Source of the DNA: Bryobacterales bacterium | Lineage (GTDB): Bacteria; Acidobacteriota; Terriglobia; Bryobacterales; Bryobacteraceae | Direction of reading: 5' to 3' | DNA: 64,000 bases | NCBI GenBank assembly: GCA_016789905.1 | Contig: JAEUQC010000006.1 | Span: forward strand, 1-64,000 | In this document: positions 53,773-63,445 of the stretch, in pieces | Layout of the letters: each line of letters starts with the position of its first letter | Position numbering within the stretch: position 1 is the first letter of the stretch | The notes under the pieces: model-generated | What the model was told of the DNA's origin: nothing | What the model saw: only the letters and a program-made list of their open reading frames with translations | Databases searched by the model: none | Position numbers and translations under genes: made by a program

Positions 53773-56258
53773 TTGTGGGTGAACAGTTCGCTTTGCACAA
53801 TTTGGTGAATGAGGGTCCGCAGGCCGTAGCGGTCCTTTTCAGCAGCGTCGAGAATTCGTTCGAGCAGGGCGCGGTCCGCGAAGGAAACGGGCGCGCCGGT
53901 GGCGAAGGTGATGAGTTGAGAGGCGGCGTTGCGGGCGATTTGGCGCTCGTCTTTCAAGAGGAGCTTTTTCAGTTCGACGATGTTGTGGAAGCCAGGGCCG
54001 GAGGCGTCAACGGGCTGGCCATGTTTAAAGGTGAAGGCATGGCCGTTCTTGCCAAGGCCTTTGGCGGGTTCACCGGTTTCGGTGGAACGGTATTTGTCGC
54101 GCCAGCCGCCGAGGACATCGAAGTTTTCGAGAGCGAAGCCGGGCGGATCCATTTTGCTGTGGCAACTGGCGCAACCCGGCGTGTTGCGATGTTTGTCGAG
54201 CTGCTGCCGAATGGTGGTGGCGCCCCGCGTGTCGGGTTCGACGGCGCCCACGCCGGGCGGCGGCGGTGGCGGCGGGTCACCGAGAATACGCTCCATGATC
54301 CACGCGCCCCGCAGGACAGGAGAGGTGGTGGTGCCGTTGGCGGTGACCTTGAGGACACTGGCCTGGGTGAGCAGACCGCCGCGCACCGAATCGGGCGGGA
54401 GCGTGACCTGGCGCAGAGCGACGCCATCGACCGGGAGCAGGCCGTAGTGGCGGGCGAGATGCGAGTTGAGCATGGCGAAGTTGGAATCGATGAGCGTGGA
54501 GGAGGGGAGGTTCTTGCGGATGAGATGGTGGATGAAGAGTTGGGTTTCCAGAAGGGCGGACTCGGTGAGGAGGTCGTCGAGATAGTAGTCGGGATAAAGG
54601 GTCTGATCCGGGGTGGTTTCGTTGAGTTTGCGGAGATCGAGCCAGTAGTCGAGGAAGGCATCGACGAATTGGCGGGAGCGGGCGTCGTCGAGGAGGCGGT
54701 CTGTTTGGGCGCGGAGAACCTCGGGATCGCTCAGCACGCCTTGGGTGGCGAGCATACGCAGGCGGCGGTCCGGAGGAGCGTTCCAGAGAAAGTAGGACAA
54801 GCGGCTGGCGAGGGCGTGGTTGCTGAGCCTGCCGGGCTCCTCTTCGAGATACAGAAAGCCGGGGGAGCAGAGAACGGCGACGTAGCCGGCGATCATGGAT
54901 TCGGCGAGATTGCCGCTTTGGGCGTGGATGATTTTGAGGTAACGCTGGACTTCGGATTCCGCGGCTGGGCGGCGGTAGGCGCGGGCCATGAAGGAGCGGA
55001 GGAGTTTTTCGGCGTCGCGTTTGGAATCCGGCTGGGCGGGGTTGAGGTTGCTGAACATGCGGCGGACGCCGAGGCGGGAGGCGGCGTTGGCAATGGGGCC
55101 AGTGACTTCCATCCAGCGGTAGGCGACACCGGGCATTCCTTCTTTGGAGGCTTCGGGGCTGCCGGTAAAGCCAGGGCGGGAGCGAAATAGGCGAGCCGCA
55201 TCGGGGAGGATGCGTTCGCCGGGCAGCAGGTGGACTTCCAGTTCATGGAGAGCCGGATCGGGATTCACGTCGAAAGAACCGAGCAGCCGTTTTTCGCCAC
55301 CCTGGGAAAGGGCATAGATGGTGACCGGTTCGGTGGTTCGTCCTTGCGAGGTAAGTTCGCGATTCGGGCGCCACCAAGGGGCGCGCGTTTTGTGTTTTTC
55401 CGGACCGTAGAGAGTGTGGATCCAGATGGAATAGGCGCTGAAACGAAGGCGATAGCGGCCGCCAGCGGGAGCCGCGAATTGATCGAAGTGATGTTCGTTG
55501 CCGACGTAGTTGCCGGCCGGAGTGGCGAAGGCTTCGCGGTCGCGGATTTCGGGGTTGGAAGGGCCAACGGTGAACGGCGCCTTCTCGTGAAGGACATCGG
55601 GCTGGGCGTCGAAGCCGAGGACGGGAATGGTGGCGCGTTCCGGATGGGTATTGAACGAGCTGTAGCGCATGCGATTCTGAAAACGCTTCTGCTCGCGGGC
55701 GTAGTAGCGGGCGGTGGTTTCGGGTAGGCTGGCAGCGGCAAGGACGGAGCGAATGGCGTGTTCGGCGGTCTCCATGTAGCGGGCCATCTGGACGTGGGAC
55801 ACGTCGAGAGCCTGGCCGACTTTGTTAAAGCGGTTGATGACGCCGTCTTCCGGAAGGGAATCGCGTAGCTGGAGCCAGGGGGCGGCGAGGAGATCTCGAA
55901 CCGTATGCTCGTATTCGTAGCGATTGAGCCGGCGGAGGACGGAGCGGCCCTGGGCGGCGGCGCGGTGCTGCTGGTGGCGGGCGAGGGGCGCGGCAAGCGC
56001 GGCGAGGAATTCGGCGCGGCCTGGAGGATTGGCTTTTGGCGGCATGGCGCCGGAACGGACCGCATCGTGAACACGCACCCAGCGGGAAAAGGTGTGGGGT
56101 TCGTCGAGCGAGAAGGCGAGAGAAGTGAGATCGAGCGCGGCGGGCGCATTGGCGCCGCGGTGGCAGCCGGCACAGTTTTGCGCGATGAAAGTACGAGCCT
56201 CCGGCGGGAGGCCGGAGGCGAAGGCGGCAACGGCGAAAATCGGGAGGAAAAAGCGCAC
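53769..56258 (-). CDS. DUF1592-type cytochrome-like protein, second copy
   Basis: This protein of about 829 residues has a signal peptide ([15 protein letters not shown]). A C-A-G-C-H heme site lies near residue 30, then the DUF1587/1595/1592/1588/1585 series with [13 protein letters not shown] near the C-terminus. The GTG at 56258 gives a clean leader, and a TTG at 56276 would add six residues. It lies 31 bases after the glucan phosphorylase stop (13 if the TTG is used). The N-terminal half is about 200 residues shorter than that of the copy at 12.1-15.2 kb. Confidence 0.92.
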   Translation of the reverse strand: MRFFLPIFAVAAFASGLPPEARTFIAQNCAGCHRGANAPAALDLTSLAFSLDEPHTFSRWVRVHDAVRSGAMPPKANPPGRAEFLAALAAPLARHQQHRAAAQGRSVLRRLNRYEYEHTVRDLLAAPWLQLRDSLPEDGVINRFNKVGQALDVSHVQMARYMETAEHAIRSVLAAASLPETTARYYAREQKRFQNRMRYSSFNTHPERATIPVLGFDAQPDVLHEKAPFTVGPSNPEIRDREAFATPAGNYVGNEHHFDQFAAPAGGRYRLRFSAYSIWIHTLYGPEKHKTRAPWWRPNRELTSQGRTTEPVTIYALSQGGEKRLLGSFDVNPDPALHELEVHLLPGERILPDAARLFRSRPGFTGSPEASKEGMPGVAYRWMEVTGPIANAASRLGVRRMFSNLNPAQPDSKRDAEKLLRSFMARAYRRPAAESEVQRYLKIIHAQSGNLAESMIAGYVAVLCSPGFLYLEEEPGRLSNHALASRLSYFLWNAPPDRRLRMLATQGVLSDPEVLRAQTDRLLDDARSRQFVDAFLDYWLDLRKLNETTPDQTLYPDYYLDDLLTESALLETQLFIHHLIRKNLPSSTLIDSNFAMLNSHLARHYGLLPVDGVALRQVTLPPDSVRGGLLTQASVLKVTANGTTTSPVLRGAWIMERILGDPPPPPPPGVGAVEPDTRGATTIRQQLDKHRNTPGCASCHSKMDPPGFALENFDVLGGWRDKYRSTETGEPAKGLGKNGHAFTFKHGQPVDASGPGFHNIVELKKLLLKDERQIARNAASQLITFATGAPVSFADRALLERILDAAEKDRYGLRTLIHQIVQSELFTHK

Positions 56259-56289
56259 GTTGCCGCAGTTTATCAAAGCCGGGCGGGGG

Positions 56290-58833
56290 TTAACTCCACT
56301 TCAGCAGCGCGTTACACGGCCGTGTTAACGGATGATCGAAATGGTTGCTGGAGATGCGGAACGCGCAGCCCAGGCGCCCGGTTTGGGTGGGGGCGTAATC
56401 GCAGCCGAAGGCCCAGGCGGGGCCGCGCTGTTCGATGGGCGCAAGCGAGACGATTTCCGTGTCTTCGAGAGCCCCGGCCGCATCGATACGTCCAACGACG
56501 GCTTCCACCCGGACATCGTTTGGGATGAGGCCCGCAAGATCGACCAGAACGCGCATGGGAACTGGGTGGCCGGAGAGAAGCGGCCCATGGGGCGCGCCGC
56601 TGACTTCGACAAACCGGACGTGCTGCCAGGCGGATTGCACCTGCTTGTCCCAGGCGGCGCGATTGCGGCTGCGGGTAAAGTTATCGCTACGGGTTTCGGC
56701 GCGATACTCGTGGGCGGGATCGTAGAGCAGGCGGGAGTAGTCATCCAACATGCGGCGGGCATCGTACTGCGGCGTGAGCGCCTTGATGGACTGCTTCATA
56801 CGGCGTACCCATTCGACGGGGACTTCATCGGCGCGGGCAGCGTAATAGAGCGGTACGATTTCATTTTCGAGGAGGGAGAGAACGGAACTGGCGTGGATTT
56901 CGTCCTGATCTTCGGAGTACGATTCCCGGTCGCCGATGGCCCAGCCGCCGGAAACATCGTCGGACTCGTCGAACCAGCCGTCGAGGATGGAGAGGTTGAG
57001 GACGCCGTTGATACCGGCCTTCATGCCCGAGGTCCCGCAGGCTTCTTCGCCGCGGCGAGGGTTGTTGAGCCACACGTCGACGCCGTGAACGAGTTCACGG
57101 GCAACGGCGATGGAGTAATCCTCAACGAAGATCAGACGGTTAGCGAGTTCCGGATCACGAGAGAGCTGGAAGATCTCGCGGATGAGTGTTTTGCCGGGCA
57201 CATCCTTCGGGTGCGCCTTGCCGGCGATGAGCATTTGCACCGGCATGCGGTTGTTGGTGAGCAACCGCTTTAGCCGGGGCAGGTCGCGGAGGATGAGGGT
57301 GGCGCGTTTGTAGGTGGCAAAGCGGCGCGCGAAGCCGATGGTGAAGGCGTCGGGGTCGAGCGCTTCGGCCAGGCGGCGGGCCTCCGGGGAGGAGGTTTTG
57401 CGATGCTGTGCGCCGAGAACCAGGCGGTTCCGGACAAAGGTGATCAATTGACGCTTGCGTTTTTTGTGGGCATCCCAGATCTCGTGATCGGGGATGTCGT
57501 CGACGAGTTTCCATGTTTCCGGGTCGGTGGCTTTTTCACGCCAATCGGGCTGGAGATAGTTGTCGTAGAGGGCGACAAGATCGCCATTCACCCACGAGCC
57601 GGTGTGGACACCATTGGTGACGTATGTAATGGGCACTTCCCAGGCGGGAACGTTGGGCCAAAGGTCCTGCCACATTTCGCGGGAAACAACACCGTGAAGG
57701 CGGCTTACGGCGTTGCGCCAGCAACTGGTTTTGATAGCCAGGACGGCCATGGAGAACGACTCGCCCTGATCGCCGGGATTGCGGCGGCCGAGGGACAACA
57801 ACTGGTCGATGGAAAAACCGGTCTTTTCGCAGTATTCGCGGAAGTAGTAGTTCATCAAGCCGGTGTCGAAAAGGTCGATACCGGCGGGCACGGGAGTGTG
57901 GGTGGTGAAGACGTTGTTGGCGCGGCAGGTTTCGATGGATTCATCGAAGCTCAAGCCGTAGCTTTCCATCAGGATGCGGATTCGTTCGACACCGAGGAAG
58001 GCGGAGTGGCCCTCGTTCATGTGGTAGACAGTGGGCTCAATCCCTAGGGCGCGCAGGGCGCGGAGGCCGCCGATGCCGAGAACGATTTCCTGACGGATGC
58101 GGGTATGTGAATCGCCGCCATAGAGTTGGTCGGTGATGTCACGCATTTCTGGATTCGAGTTCTGCGGGATGTTCGTGTCCAGCAGGAACAACCGGACTCT
58201 GCCCACCTGGACCTTCCAAACCTTCACGGTGATGTCGCCGCCAGGCATGGGCACGCTGACGGTCAACTCTGAACCATCGTCCTTCAGGACGGGGCGCATG
58301 GGAAGCGTGTAGAAGTCGTTTTCGGGAGATTTTTCGATCTGCCAGCCATCGGGATTGAGCGACTGGCGGAAGTAGCCTTTTTGGTAGAGCAGGCCGATGC
58401 CGACGAGTGGCATGGCGAGATCGGAAGCGCCCTTCATGTGGTCGCCGGAAAGGACACCGAGACCGCCGGAGTAGACGGGCAGGCACTCGGCGATGCCGTA
58501 TTCCATGGAGAAATAGGCGATGAGTTTCTTGCTATCGGTGGGGGTGGACGCCATGTAGGTGTCCAATTTGTCGCAGGCCTTGCGGTACATGGCGACGAAG
58601 CGCGGGTCGGCGGCGGCTTTTTCGAGAGTGGACTGAGGGACTTGACCCAACATGCGCACGGGATTGTGCGAAGAGCTGCGCCATTCGGCGGCGTCAAGGC
58701 GGCGGAACATGGAACGGATGTCCCGATCCCAAACCCAGAGGAGGTTGTAGGCTAGTTCGGTGAGGCGCGACAGGGCGACGGGAAGGGCTGGCTGTACTAA
58801 GAACTCTTGTTGCGGGCGAATCTGAAACGACAT
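56290..58833 (-). CDS. glgP: Alpha-glucan phosphorylase
   Basis: This 847-residue protein is of the short (TIGR02094-like) glycogen/maltodextrin phosphorylase type. The N-terminal DUF3417-like region includes L-A-Y-N-L-L-W-V-W-D. The body has H-M-N-E-G-H-S-A-F and Y-V-T-N-G-V-H. The PLP-Lys segment is E-A-C-G-T-S-G-M-K-A-G (about 602). It releases glucose-1-phosphate from stored glucan in the cytoplasm. The C-terminal 120 residues add the region usual in bacterial members. It heads the minus-strand series, with DUF1592 starting just after it. A functional link to the exported genes is not obvious. Confidence 0.95.
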   Translation of the reverse strand: MSFQIRPQQEFLVQPALPVALSRLTELAYNLLWVWDRDIRSMFRRLDAAEWRSSSHNPVRMLGQVPQSTLEKAAADPRFVAMYRKACDKLDTYMASTPTDSKKLIAYFSMEYGIAECLPVYSGGLGVLSGDHMKGASDLAMPLVGIGLLYQKGYFRQSLNPDGWQIEKSPENDFYTLPMRPVLKDDGSELTVSVPMPGGDITVKVWKVQVGRVRLFLLDTNIPQNSNPEMRDITDQLYGGDSHTRIRQEIVLGIGGLRALRALGIEPTVYHMNEGHSAFLGVERIRILMESYGLSFDESIETCRANNVFTTHTPVPAGIDLFDTGLMNYYFREYCEKTGFSIDQLLSLGRRNPGDQGESFSMAVLAIKTSCWRNAVSRLHGVVSREMWQDLWPNVPAWEVPITYVTNGVHTGSWVNGDLVALYDNYLQPDWREKATDPETWKLVDDIPDHEIWDAHKKRKRQLITFVRNRLVLGAQHRKTSSPEARRLAEALDPDAFTIGFARRFATYKRATLILRDLPRLKRLLTNNRMPVQMLIAGKAHPKDVPGKTLIREIFQLSRDPELANRLIFVEDYSIAVARELVHGVDVWLNNPRRGEEACGTSGMKAGINGVLNLSILDGWFDESDDVSGGWAIGDRESYSEDQDEIHASSVLSLLENEIVPLYYAARADEVPVEWVRRMKQSIKALTPQYDARRMLDDYSRLLYDPAHEYRAETRSDNFTRSRNRAAWDKQVQSAWQHVRFVEVSGAPHGPLLSGHPVPMRVLVDLAGLIPNDVRVEAVVGRIDAAGALEDTEIVSLAPIEQRGPAWAFGCDYAPTQTGRLGCAFRISSNHFDHPLTRPCNALLKWS

Positions 58834-58899
58834 AATACTGGTTGAGATCCCAGGTTAGCAGACGACGCACGGGCGAATTTGCCGCGATACAATGGGTTC

Positions 58900-59997
58900 T
58901 TGGTCTACAAGCTCGTTTGGGAGAATCTAAAGCACCGTCCCGTAAGGACGCTGTTGAGTTCGCTAGCGATCGGATTGGGCGTCACGATGATGTTGACGCT
59001 GGTCGGCGTGGGTGAAGGTATGCTGCGCGACCAGGAGGCGCGGACGCGGGGCGTTGGAGCGGACATCATCATCCGGCCATCGGGATCATCAGCCATCGGC
59101 ATCACGCCGCCGAATATAAACGAGAAGCTGGTGGCTTGGGCGATGGAGCAGCCGCACGTCGCGCAGGCGACAGGGGTGGTGATCTATCCGCTGGGCGGCG
59201 TGAGCACGGTACACGGGGTGGACTTCGAAGCGCTGACGAAGATGAGCGACGGATTCACATTCCTGGAAGGCCGGCCGTTTCAGGTTGGCGCGCAGGAAGC
59301 GGTGATCGACGAATACTACGCCAAAGAAAAGAAGCTGCATACAGGATCGATTGTAAAGATGCTGAACCGGGATTGGCGGGTGGCCGGGGTGTTTCGAGGC
59401 GGGAAACTGACGCGAATGATGCTGCCTAAAACACTGCTGCAGGATGTGACGGCGAACACGGGCAAGGTGTCGGTTATCTACGTGAAGCTGGATTCGCCGG
59501 CGCGGACGGCGGAGGTGATCGCGCATTTGAAACAGACGCTGACGGACTACCCGATTTATTCAATGGATGAGCTGGCGTCGCAGTTTTCGGTGAACAGCAT
59601 TCCGGAGTTGAAGACGTTCATTGGCGTGGTGATGACATTGAGCGTGCTTTTCGGGTTCCTGGTCGTTTTTTTGGCGATGTACACGGCGATTCTGGAGCGA
59701 ACGCGTGAGATCGGAATTTTGAAGGCGCTGGGCGCGGGGCAGGGCTATGTACTGGGGATACTATTGCGGGAAACGGTGCTGCTGGCGGTGATTGGAAGCC
59801 TGATGGGGATTGGAATGAGCTATGCGACGCGGTGGCTGATTGCGACGTTCATTCCGGCCTCTATGACGCAGGCAATTGTGTATCATTGGTGGCCGATCGC
59901 AAGCGCGATCACACTGGGCGGCGCCCTGCTTGGGGTGATGTATCCGGCGATAAAAGCCGCGCGGCAGGACGCACTGGAGTCGTTGTCATATGACTGA
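58900..59997 (+). CDS. ABC transporter permease, FtsX/MacB-like
   Basis: This protein of about 365 residues has an N-terminal helix (K-L-V-W-E-N-L-K-H-R-P-V-R-T then hydrophobic, about 18-38), a MacB core periplasmic domain (about 40-245) and three C-terminal helices (about 255-355). It starts at a TTG. I prefer 58900 (V-Y-K-L-V-W-E-N), while 58879 adds seven residues. It ends overlapping the ATPase gene by eight bases. The pair is of the LolCDE/MacB type, which moves lipoproteins or peptides out of the inner membrane by mechanotransmission. It is divergent from glgP. Confidence 0.9.
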   Translation: MVYKLVWENLKHRPVRTLLSSLAIGLGVTMMLTLVGVGEGMLRDQEARTRGVGADIIIRPSGSSAIGITPPNINEKLVAWAMEQPHVAQATGVVIYPLGGVSTVHGVDFEALTKMSDGFTFLEGRPFQVGAQEAVIDEYYAKEKKLHTGSIVKMLNRDWRVAGVFRGGKLTRMMLPKTLLQDVTANTGKVSVIYVKLDSPARTAEVIAHLKQTLTDYPIYSMDELASQFSVNSIPELKTFIGVVMTLSVLFGFLVVFLAMYTAILERTREIGILKALGAGQGYVLGILLRETVLLAVIGSLMGIGMSYATRWLIATFIPASMTQAIVYHWWPIASAITLGGALLGVMYPAIKAARQDALESLSYD

Positions 59998-60667
59998 GCC
60001 GATTATCGGCATTCGAGATTTGCGGAAGACGTTTCGTTCCGGCGAAGTGGACGTACACGCCTTGCGCGGCGTGGACCTGGCGGTGGAGCGGGGCGAGTTT
60101 CTGGCGGTGGTCGGGCCATCGGGTTCGGGTAAATCGACGCTATTTCACATCTTGGGCGGGTTAACACCGCCAACATCGGGAACTGTGCTGATTGATGGCC
60201 AGGACCTGATGAAGATGAGCGACAGCGACCGCACACGATTGCGCAAGACGAGCGTTGGGTTCGTTTTTCAGAAGTACAATCTGTTGCCGACGCTGACGGT
60301 GGGCGACAACATTGAAATCGCCCGGGACATCGCGCACAGAAAGGGACCGTTCGATCAGCAGTTCCGGGAAGTCCTGGACGTGCTGGGAATCGCGAACAAG
60401 CTGGACCGGAAGCCTCGGCAATTGAGCGGCGGCGAGCAGCAGCGCGTGGCCATCGCCCGATCAATTGTGAACCATCCGGCAATCCTTCTGGCCGACGAGC
60501 CGACGGGGAACCTGGACACGGAGAATTCGACGGCGGTGCTGGATTTGTTGCGCGACCTGAACCGGCGGCTGGGCCAAACGATTTTGATGATCACGCACAA
60601 CCCGGAAGCGGCGGCGTTCGCGGACCGGATTGTGCACATGCGGGACGGCCAGCTACACGCGAGCTAG
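59990..60667 (+). CDS. ABC transporter ATPase, LolD/MacB-like
   Basis: This 225-residue protein has Walker A G-P-S-G-S-G-K-S-T (about 43), a Q-loop in F-V-F-Q-K-Y-N-L-L-P, signature L-S-G-G-E-Q-Q-R-V-A-I-A-R and Walker B I-L-L-A-D-E-P-T-G-N-L-D. These are the LolD/FtsE-like features. It energises the permease encoded just upstream, with which it overlaps by eight bases. Its 3' end overlaps the convergent ROK gene by 15 bases. The substrate is unknown. Confidence 0.94.
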   Translation: MTEPIIGIRDLRKTFRSGEVDVHALRGVDLAVERGEFLAVVGPSGSGKSTLFHILGGLTPPTSGTVLIDGQDLMKMSDSDRTRLRKTSVGFVFQKYNLLPTLTVGDNIEIARDIAHRKGPFDQQFREVLDVLGIANKLDRKPRQLSGGEQQRVAIARSIVNHPAILLADEPTGNLDTENSTAVLDLLRDLNRRLGQTILMITHNPEAAAFADRIVHMRDGQLHAS

Positions 60668-61513
60668 GCGGGCCAGTTCCAAGGCGCCGTACAGCACGGA
60701 ATCGTCCCCAAGCGCCCCGGGCACAACATCGAGCCGGGCACGGCTCCAGGATGTAACCTGGCGGCGCAACTCCTGCCGCAGGGGGACGAAGAGCTTATCG
60801 CCCGCCTTGCTGATGCCGCCGCCGATGACAATGCGGGCCGGGTTCAGCAGCATGACGCATGCCTTGAGGCCAAGAGCAAGATTGACGGTGTACTGGGAAA
60901 CGAAGGCTGGATCGTCCATCAATTCTTTGGCCGTGCGACCGTAGTCGCGCTCCAGCCACAGGCCGCAGCACATGCGTTCAAAGCAGCCCTGGGAACCGCA
61001 GAGACAGTCCGGGCCTCCGGGGCGGATGGTAAGGTGGCCGAGTTCGCCGGCATAGGAATCGGCGCCGCGATAGACGCCATCGGACGTCAGGATGCCGCCG
61101 CCGATGCCAGTGGAGAGCGTCATATAGAAGAGAGGACGGAAGCCCTTGCCGGCACCGTGAACGCCTTCGCCGAGCGCGCCGACATTGGCGTCGTTATCCA
61201 TGACGACGTTCGCAATTCCGAGTTCACGGCGGACCCAGCCGCAGAGATCAAAATCTGCCCAGCCGCCGACGTGGGTGGAAAGGGCCACCATTTGCTTTTC
61301 GAAATCGACAGGGCCGCCGAAGCCGATGGCACAACGATGGAAAGGCGTTGCCGCGGCCCACTGGCGGGCGATTTCGGCAATGCGGGCCAGCATCCAGTCC
61401 TTGCCGCCTTCACGATCGGTAGCGCGAGATTCGCGGCGGATCATTTCGCCGGCTTCGTTGAAGACAGCGATGGTGAACTTGGTGCCGCCGATATCGATGG
61501 CGAGGGTATTCAT
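60653..61513 (-). CDS. ROK-family sugar kinase
   Basis: This 286-residue protein has the ATP motif I-D-I-G-G-T-K-F-T at the N-terminus, the ROK signature around G-x-L-x-T-G-I-G-G-G-I, and the zinc site G-H plus C-L-C-G-S-Q-G-C-F-E (about 170). A DNA-binding N-terminal domain is absent, so it is an enzyme (glucose, fructose or N-acetyl-sugar kinase) and not a NagC-like repressor. It is the last gene of the four-gene operon and overlaps the PfkB-like gene by four bases. Confidence 0.93.
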   Translation of the reverse strand: MNTLAIDIGGTKFTIAVFNEAGEMIRRESRATDREGGKDWMLARIAEIARQWAAATPFHRCAIGFGGPVDFEKQMVALSTHVGGWADFDLCGWVRRELGIANVVMDNDANVGALGEGVHGAGKGFRPLFYMTLSTGIGGGILTSDGVYRGADSYAGELGHLTIRPGGPDCLCGSQGCFERMCCGLWLERDYGRTAKELMDDPAFVSQYTVNLALGLKACVMLLNPARIVIGGGISKAGDKLFVPLRQELRRQVTSWSRARLDVVPGALGDDSVLYGALELARLARV

Positions 61514-62484
61514 CCCTTTGCCAGCAGTTCGGCCGGAGTGGCCGTACCGGTTCCCTTCTTCATGATGGTGATGGAGGCGACGCGATTGCCGAACTCAGCG
61601 GCGGCGACGGCGTCACGAGTGACGGCGAATGCGCAGGCGGCGCCGGCGCTGAAGCTGTCGCCCGCGCCGCAAATGTCCACGGGTTCCGGGACGGCTTCAG
61701 TTTTCACCCAGCGTTCGCCGGCCGGGTCATAGATACGAACGCCTTCGCCGCCGAAAGTCACCATCATGATGGGCGCGGCGCAGTGGGCGCGGAGCGCGGG
61801 GAAATCGACGCGGCCCAGGGCTCGCTGGGAGGCTTCCGTGGCTTCCCTCAAGTTCGGCTTTACGATGACGCCCTGGAAGTGTTCGGCGCGGGCGCGGGAA
61901 TCCACCCAGACAACCTTTTCCGGATTGGCGGCGGCGGTCGATTCAATGGCGCCGCGCAAGGCGGGAGTGACAACGCCGCCAGCGGAGGTTTCCGCCTGGT
62001 CACTGACGATGATGACGTCGAAGCGTTCCGCGTTATCGAGGAAACGCCGTACCAGTTGCATTTCCACGTCTTCGGAGAGGGCGCGGGTGACGACGAAATC
62101 GACGCGCGGCAAATCCTCGGCATCGGTGACGGCGTTAATGAGTTTCGTGTACGTGAATGTCTGCAACTCAGGAACTTCGAGCAGCAGGGAACCGTCAATA
62201 CCGCGCGCGGCGAGCGCCTGGCGAAGCTCCCAGGCAAAACCATCGGCGCCGACGACGCCCAACACGGCGACATTCGCGACACCGAACGCGGCAAGATTGT
62301 TCGAAACCGTACCGCCGGCGCCGGGAGTGACTTCGGTTCGGACAACGCCGACGCGGGGGATTCCCGTTTCGGCGGAGGCGAGGGCCAGAGCCGGATCGTA
62401 CCAGCACCAGCGATCGAGACAGATATCGCCAACGACGAGGACGCGGAGGGCGGAGATCTTTTCGAGCAACTCCGCGGTGGTCAT
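61510..62484 (-). CDS. PfkB-family kinase, RfaE/HldE N-terminal-like
   Basis: This 324-residue protein has V-L-V-V-G-D-I-C-L-D-R near the start, as in the kinase half of HldE. It also has the P-G-A-G-G-T-V-S-N-N substrate loop and the C-terminal D-I-C-G-A-G-D-S-F motif with the catalytic Asp. The nucleotidyltransferase half of HldE is absent. It probably phosphorylates a heptose or similar sugar phosphate. The ATG at 62484 overlaps the stop of the DHS-like gene. It sits between the DHS-like and ROK genes in one operon, which suggests a dedicated sugar pathway. Confidence 0.92.
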   Translation of the reverse strand: MTTAELLEKISALRVLVVGDICLDRWCWYDPALALASAETGIPRVGVVRTEVTPGAGGTVSNNLAAFGVANVAVLGVVGADGFAWELRQALAARGIDGSLLLEVPELQTFTYTKLINAVTDAEDLPRVDFVVTRALSEDVEMQLVRRFLDNAERFDVIIVSDQAETSAGGVVTPALRGAIESTAAANPEKVVWVDSRARAEHFQGVIVKPNLREATEASQRALGRVDFPALRAHCAAPIMMVTFGGEGVRIYDPAGERWVKTEAVPEPVDICGAGDSFSAGAACAFAVTRDAVAAAEFGNRVASITIMKKGTGTATPAELLAKG

Positions 62485-63440
62485 CGCGTGAGGCTCCAGA
62501 GTGCGGGCACGGTGGCGCGGTGGTCCCCGCAAAAATAGAAGCTTTCGCCGCCATCGGCGACCGTGCGGACGAGAATCGTTTTGTGCGGCCGGAAGTAGTA
62601 ACCGGGATCGCTCTTGGGCAGTTCGCGGTGGATGTCACCGCCGATGGGCACCATGTCGAAGACCGCGGTAGTGAAGTTCTTCACTACGCGGCCCTCCTGA
62701 TGCGCCACGTTGCGGGCCATGGCCAAGGCTTTCAGATAGACCTCCGGCGCCATGATGGCGGAGCCGAAGGAGAGCATCACGCCGCCTTCCAGATTTTCCA
62801 CGCCGCGAGCGAAGATGAGGAAATCGCGATAGCTGGCGGCGCCAACGGCGGCGCCGTCGCAGGTGGGGTGCTCGTGCAAGATGTCGTAGCCAATGCCGGC
62901 ATGAACCGTTGCGGGCACACCGGCGCGGTAGGCGGCGGCGAAAACGCTCAAATCCTTGTGGGGATAGCTGGACGCTTCAATGTGGCGGCCGACGTTTTCG
63001 CCGAGGCCAAGACCCTGGGCGGCGGCTTCTACAATGACATTATTCAGTTCGCCGGTTTCCGTCCACAGGCCGAATTCGCCGGAACGGATGTAGCGGGCGA
63101 CGCTTTCGGTGGTGGCGCCGATGCGCGCCAGTTCATAGTCGTGGATGGCGCCGGCTCCGTTGAAGGCGATGTGGGTGATGACATCCCGCTCGATCCAATC
63201 GATGAGAAAGCGGTTGGCGCCGGCGCGCAGGACGTGCGCGCCCATCATCAAAATGCGGGCGGCGCCGCGTTCTTTGGCTGCCTGCAACCGCTGGGCGATG
63301 GCCGGCAGATCGGTGTGGGAAAAAGGCGGCGGCGTATCGGTGAGCGCCATCCAGCGCGAAATCTCAAGGTCGTTCACGCGTTCGCCGAGAGGCTTGATGA
63401 GCAAGCGCGAACGGTCGAATGCTTCGTAGCGGGAGGCCAT
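62481..63440 (-). CDS. Deoxyhypusine-synthase-like protein of unknown function
   Basis: This 319-residue protein has the segment H-I-A-F-N-G-A-G-A-I-H-D-Y-E near 93-105, matching the NAD-binding region of the deoxyhypusine synthase fold (G-A-G-x-x-H-D). G-I-G-Y-D-I and other Rossmann-like pieces also occur. The Lys-containing motif that carries the intermediate in true deoxyhypusine synthase is not recognisable. Bacteria lack eIF5A, so another reaction is expected, perhaps on a polyamine or sugar. The ATG at 63440 follows the HAD gene after five bases, and its stop overlaps the PfkB gene. Confidence 0.8.
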   Translation of the reverse strand: MASRYEAFDRSRLLIKPLGERVNDLEISRWMALTDTPPPFSHTDLPAIAQRLQAAKERGAARILMMGAHVLRAGANRFLIDWIERDVITHIAFNGAGAIHDYELARIGATTESVARYIRSGEFGLWTETGELNNVIVEAAAQGLGLGENVGRHIEASSYPHKDLSVFAAAYRAGVPATVHAGIGYDILHEHPTCDGAAVGAASYRDFLIFARGVENLEGGVMLSFGSAIMAPEVYLKALAMARNVAHQEGRVVKNFTTAVFDMVPIGGDIHRELPKSDPGYYFRPHKTILVRTVADGGESFYFCGDHRATVPALWSLTR

Positions 63441-63445
63441 GGCGT

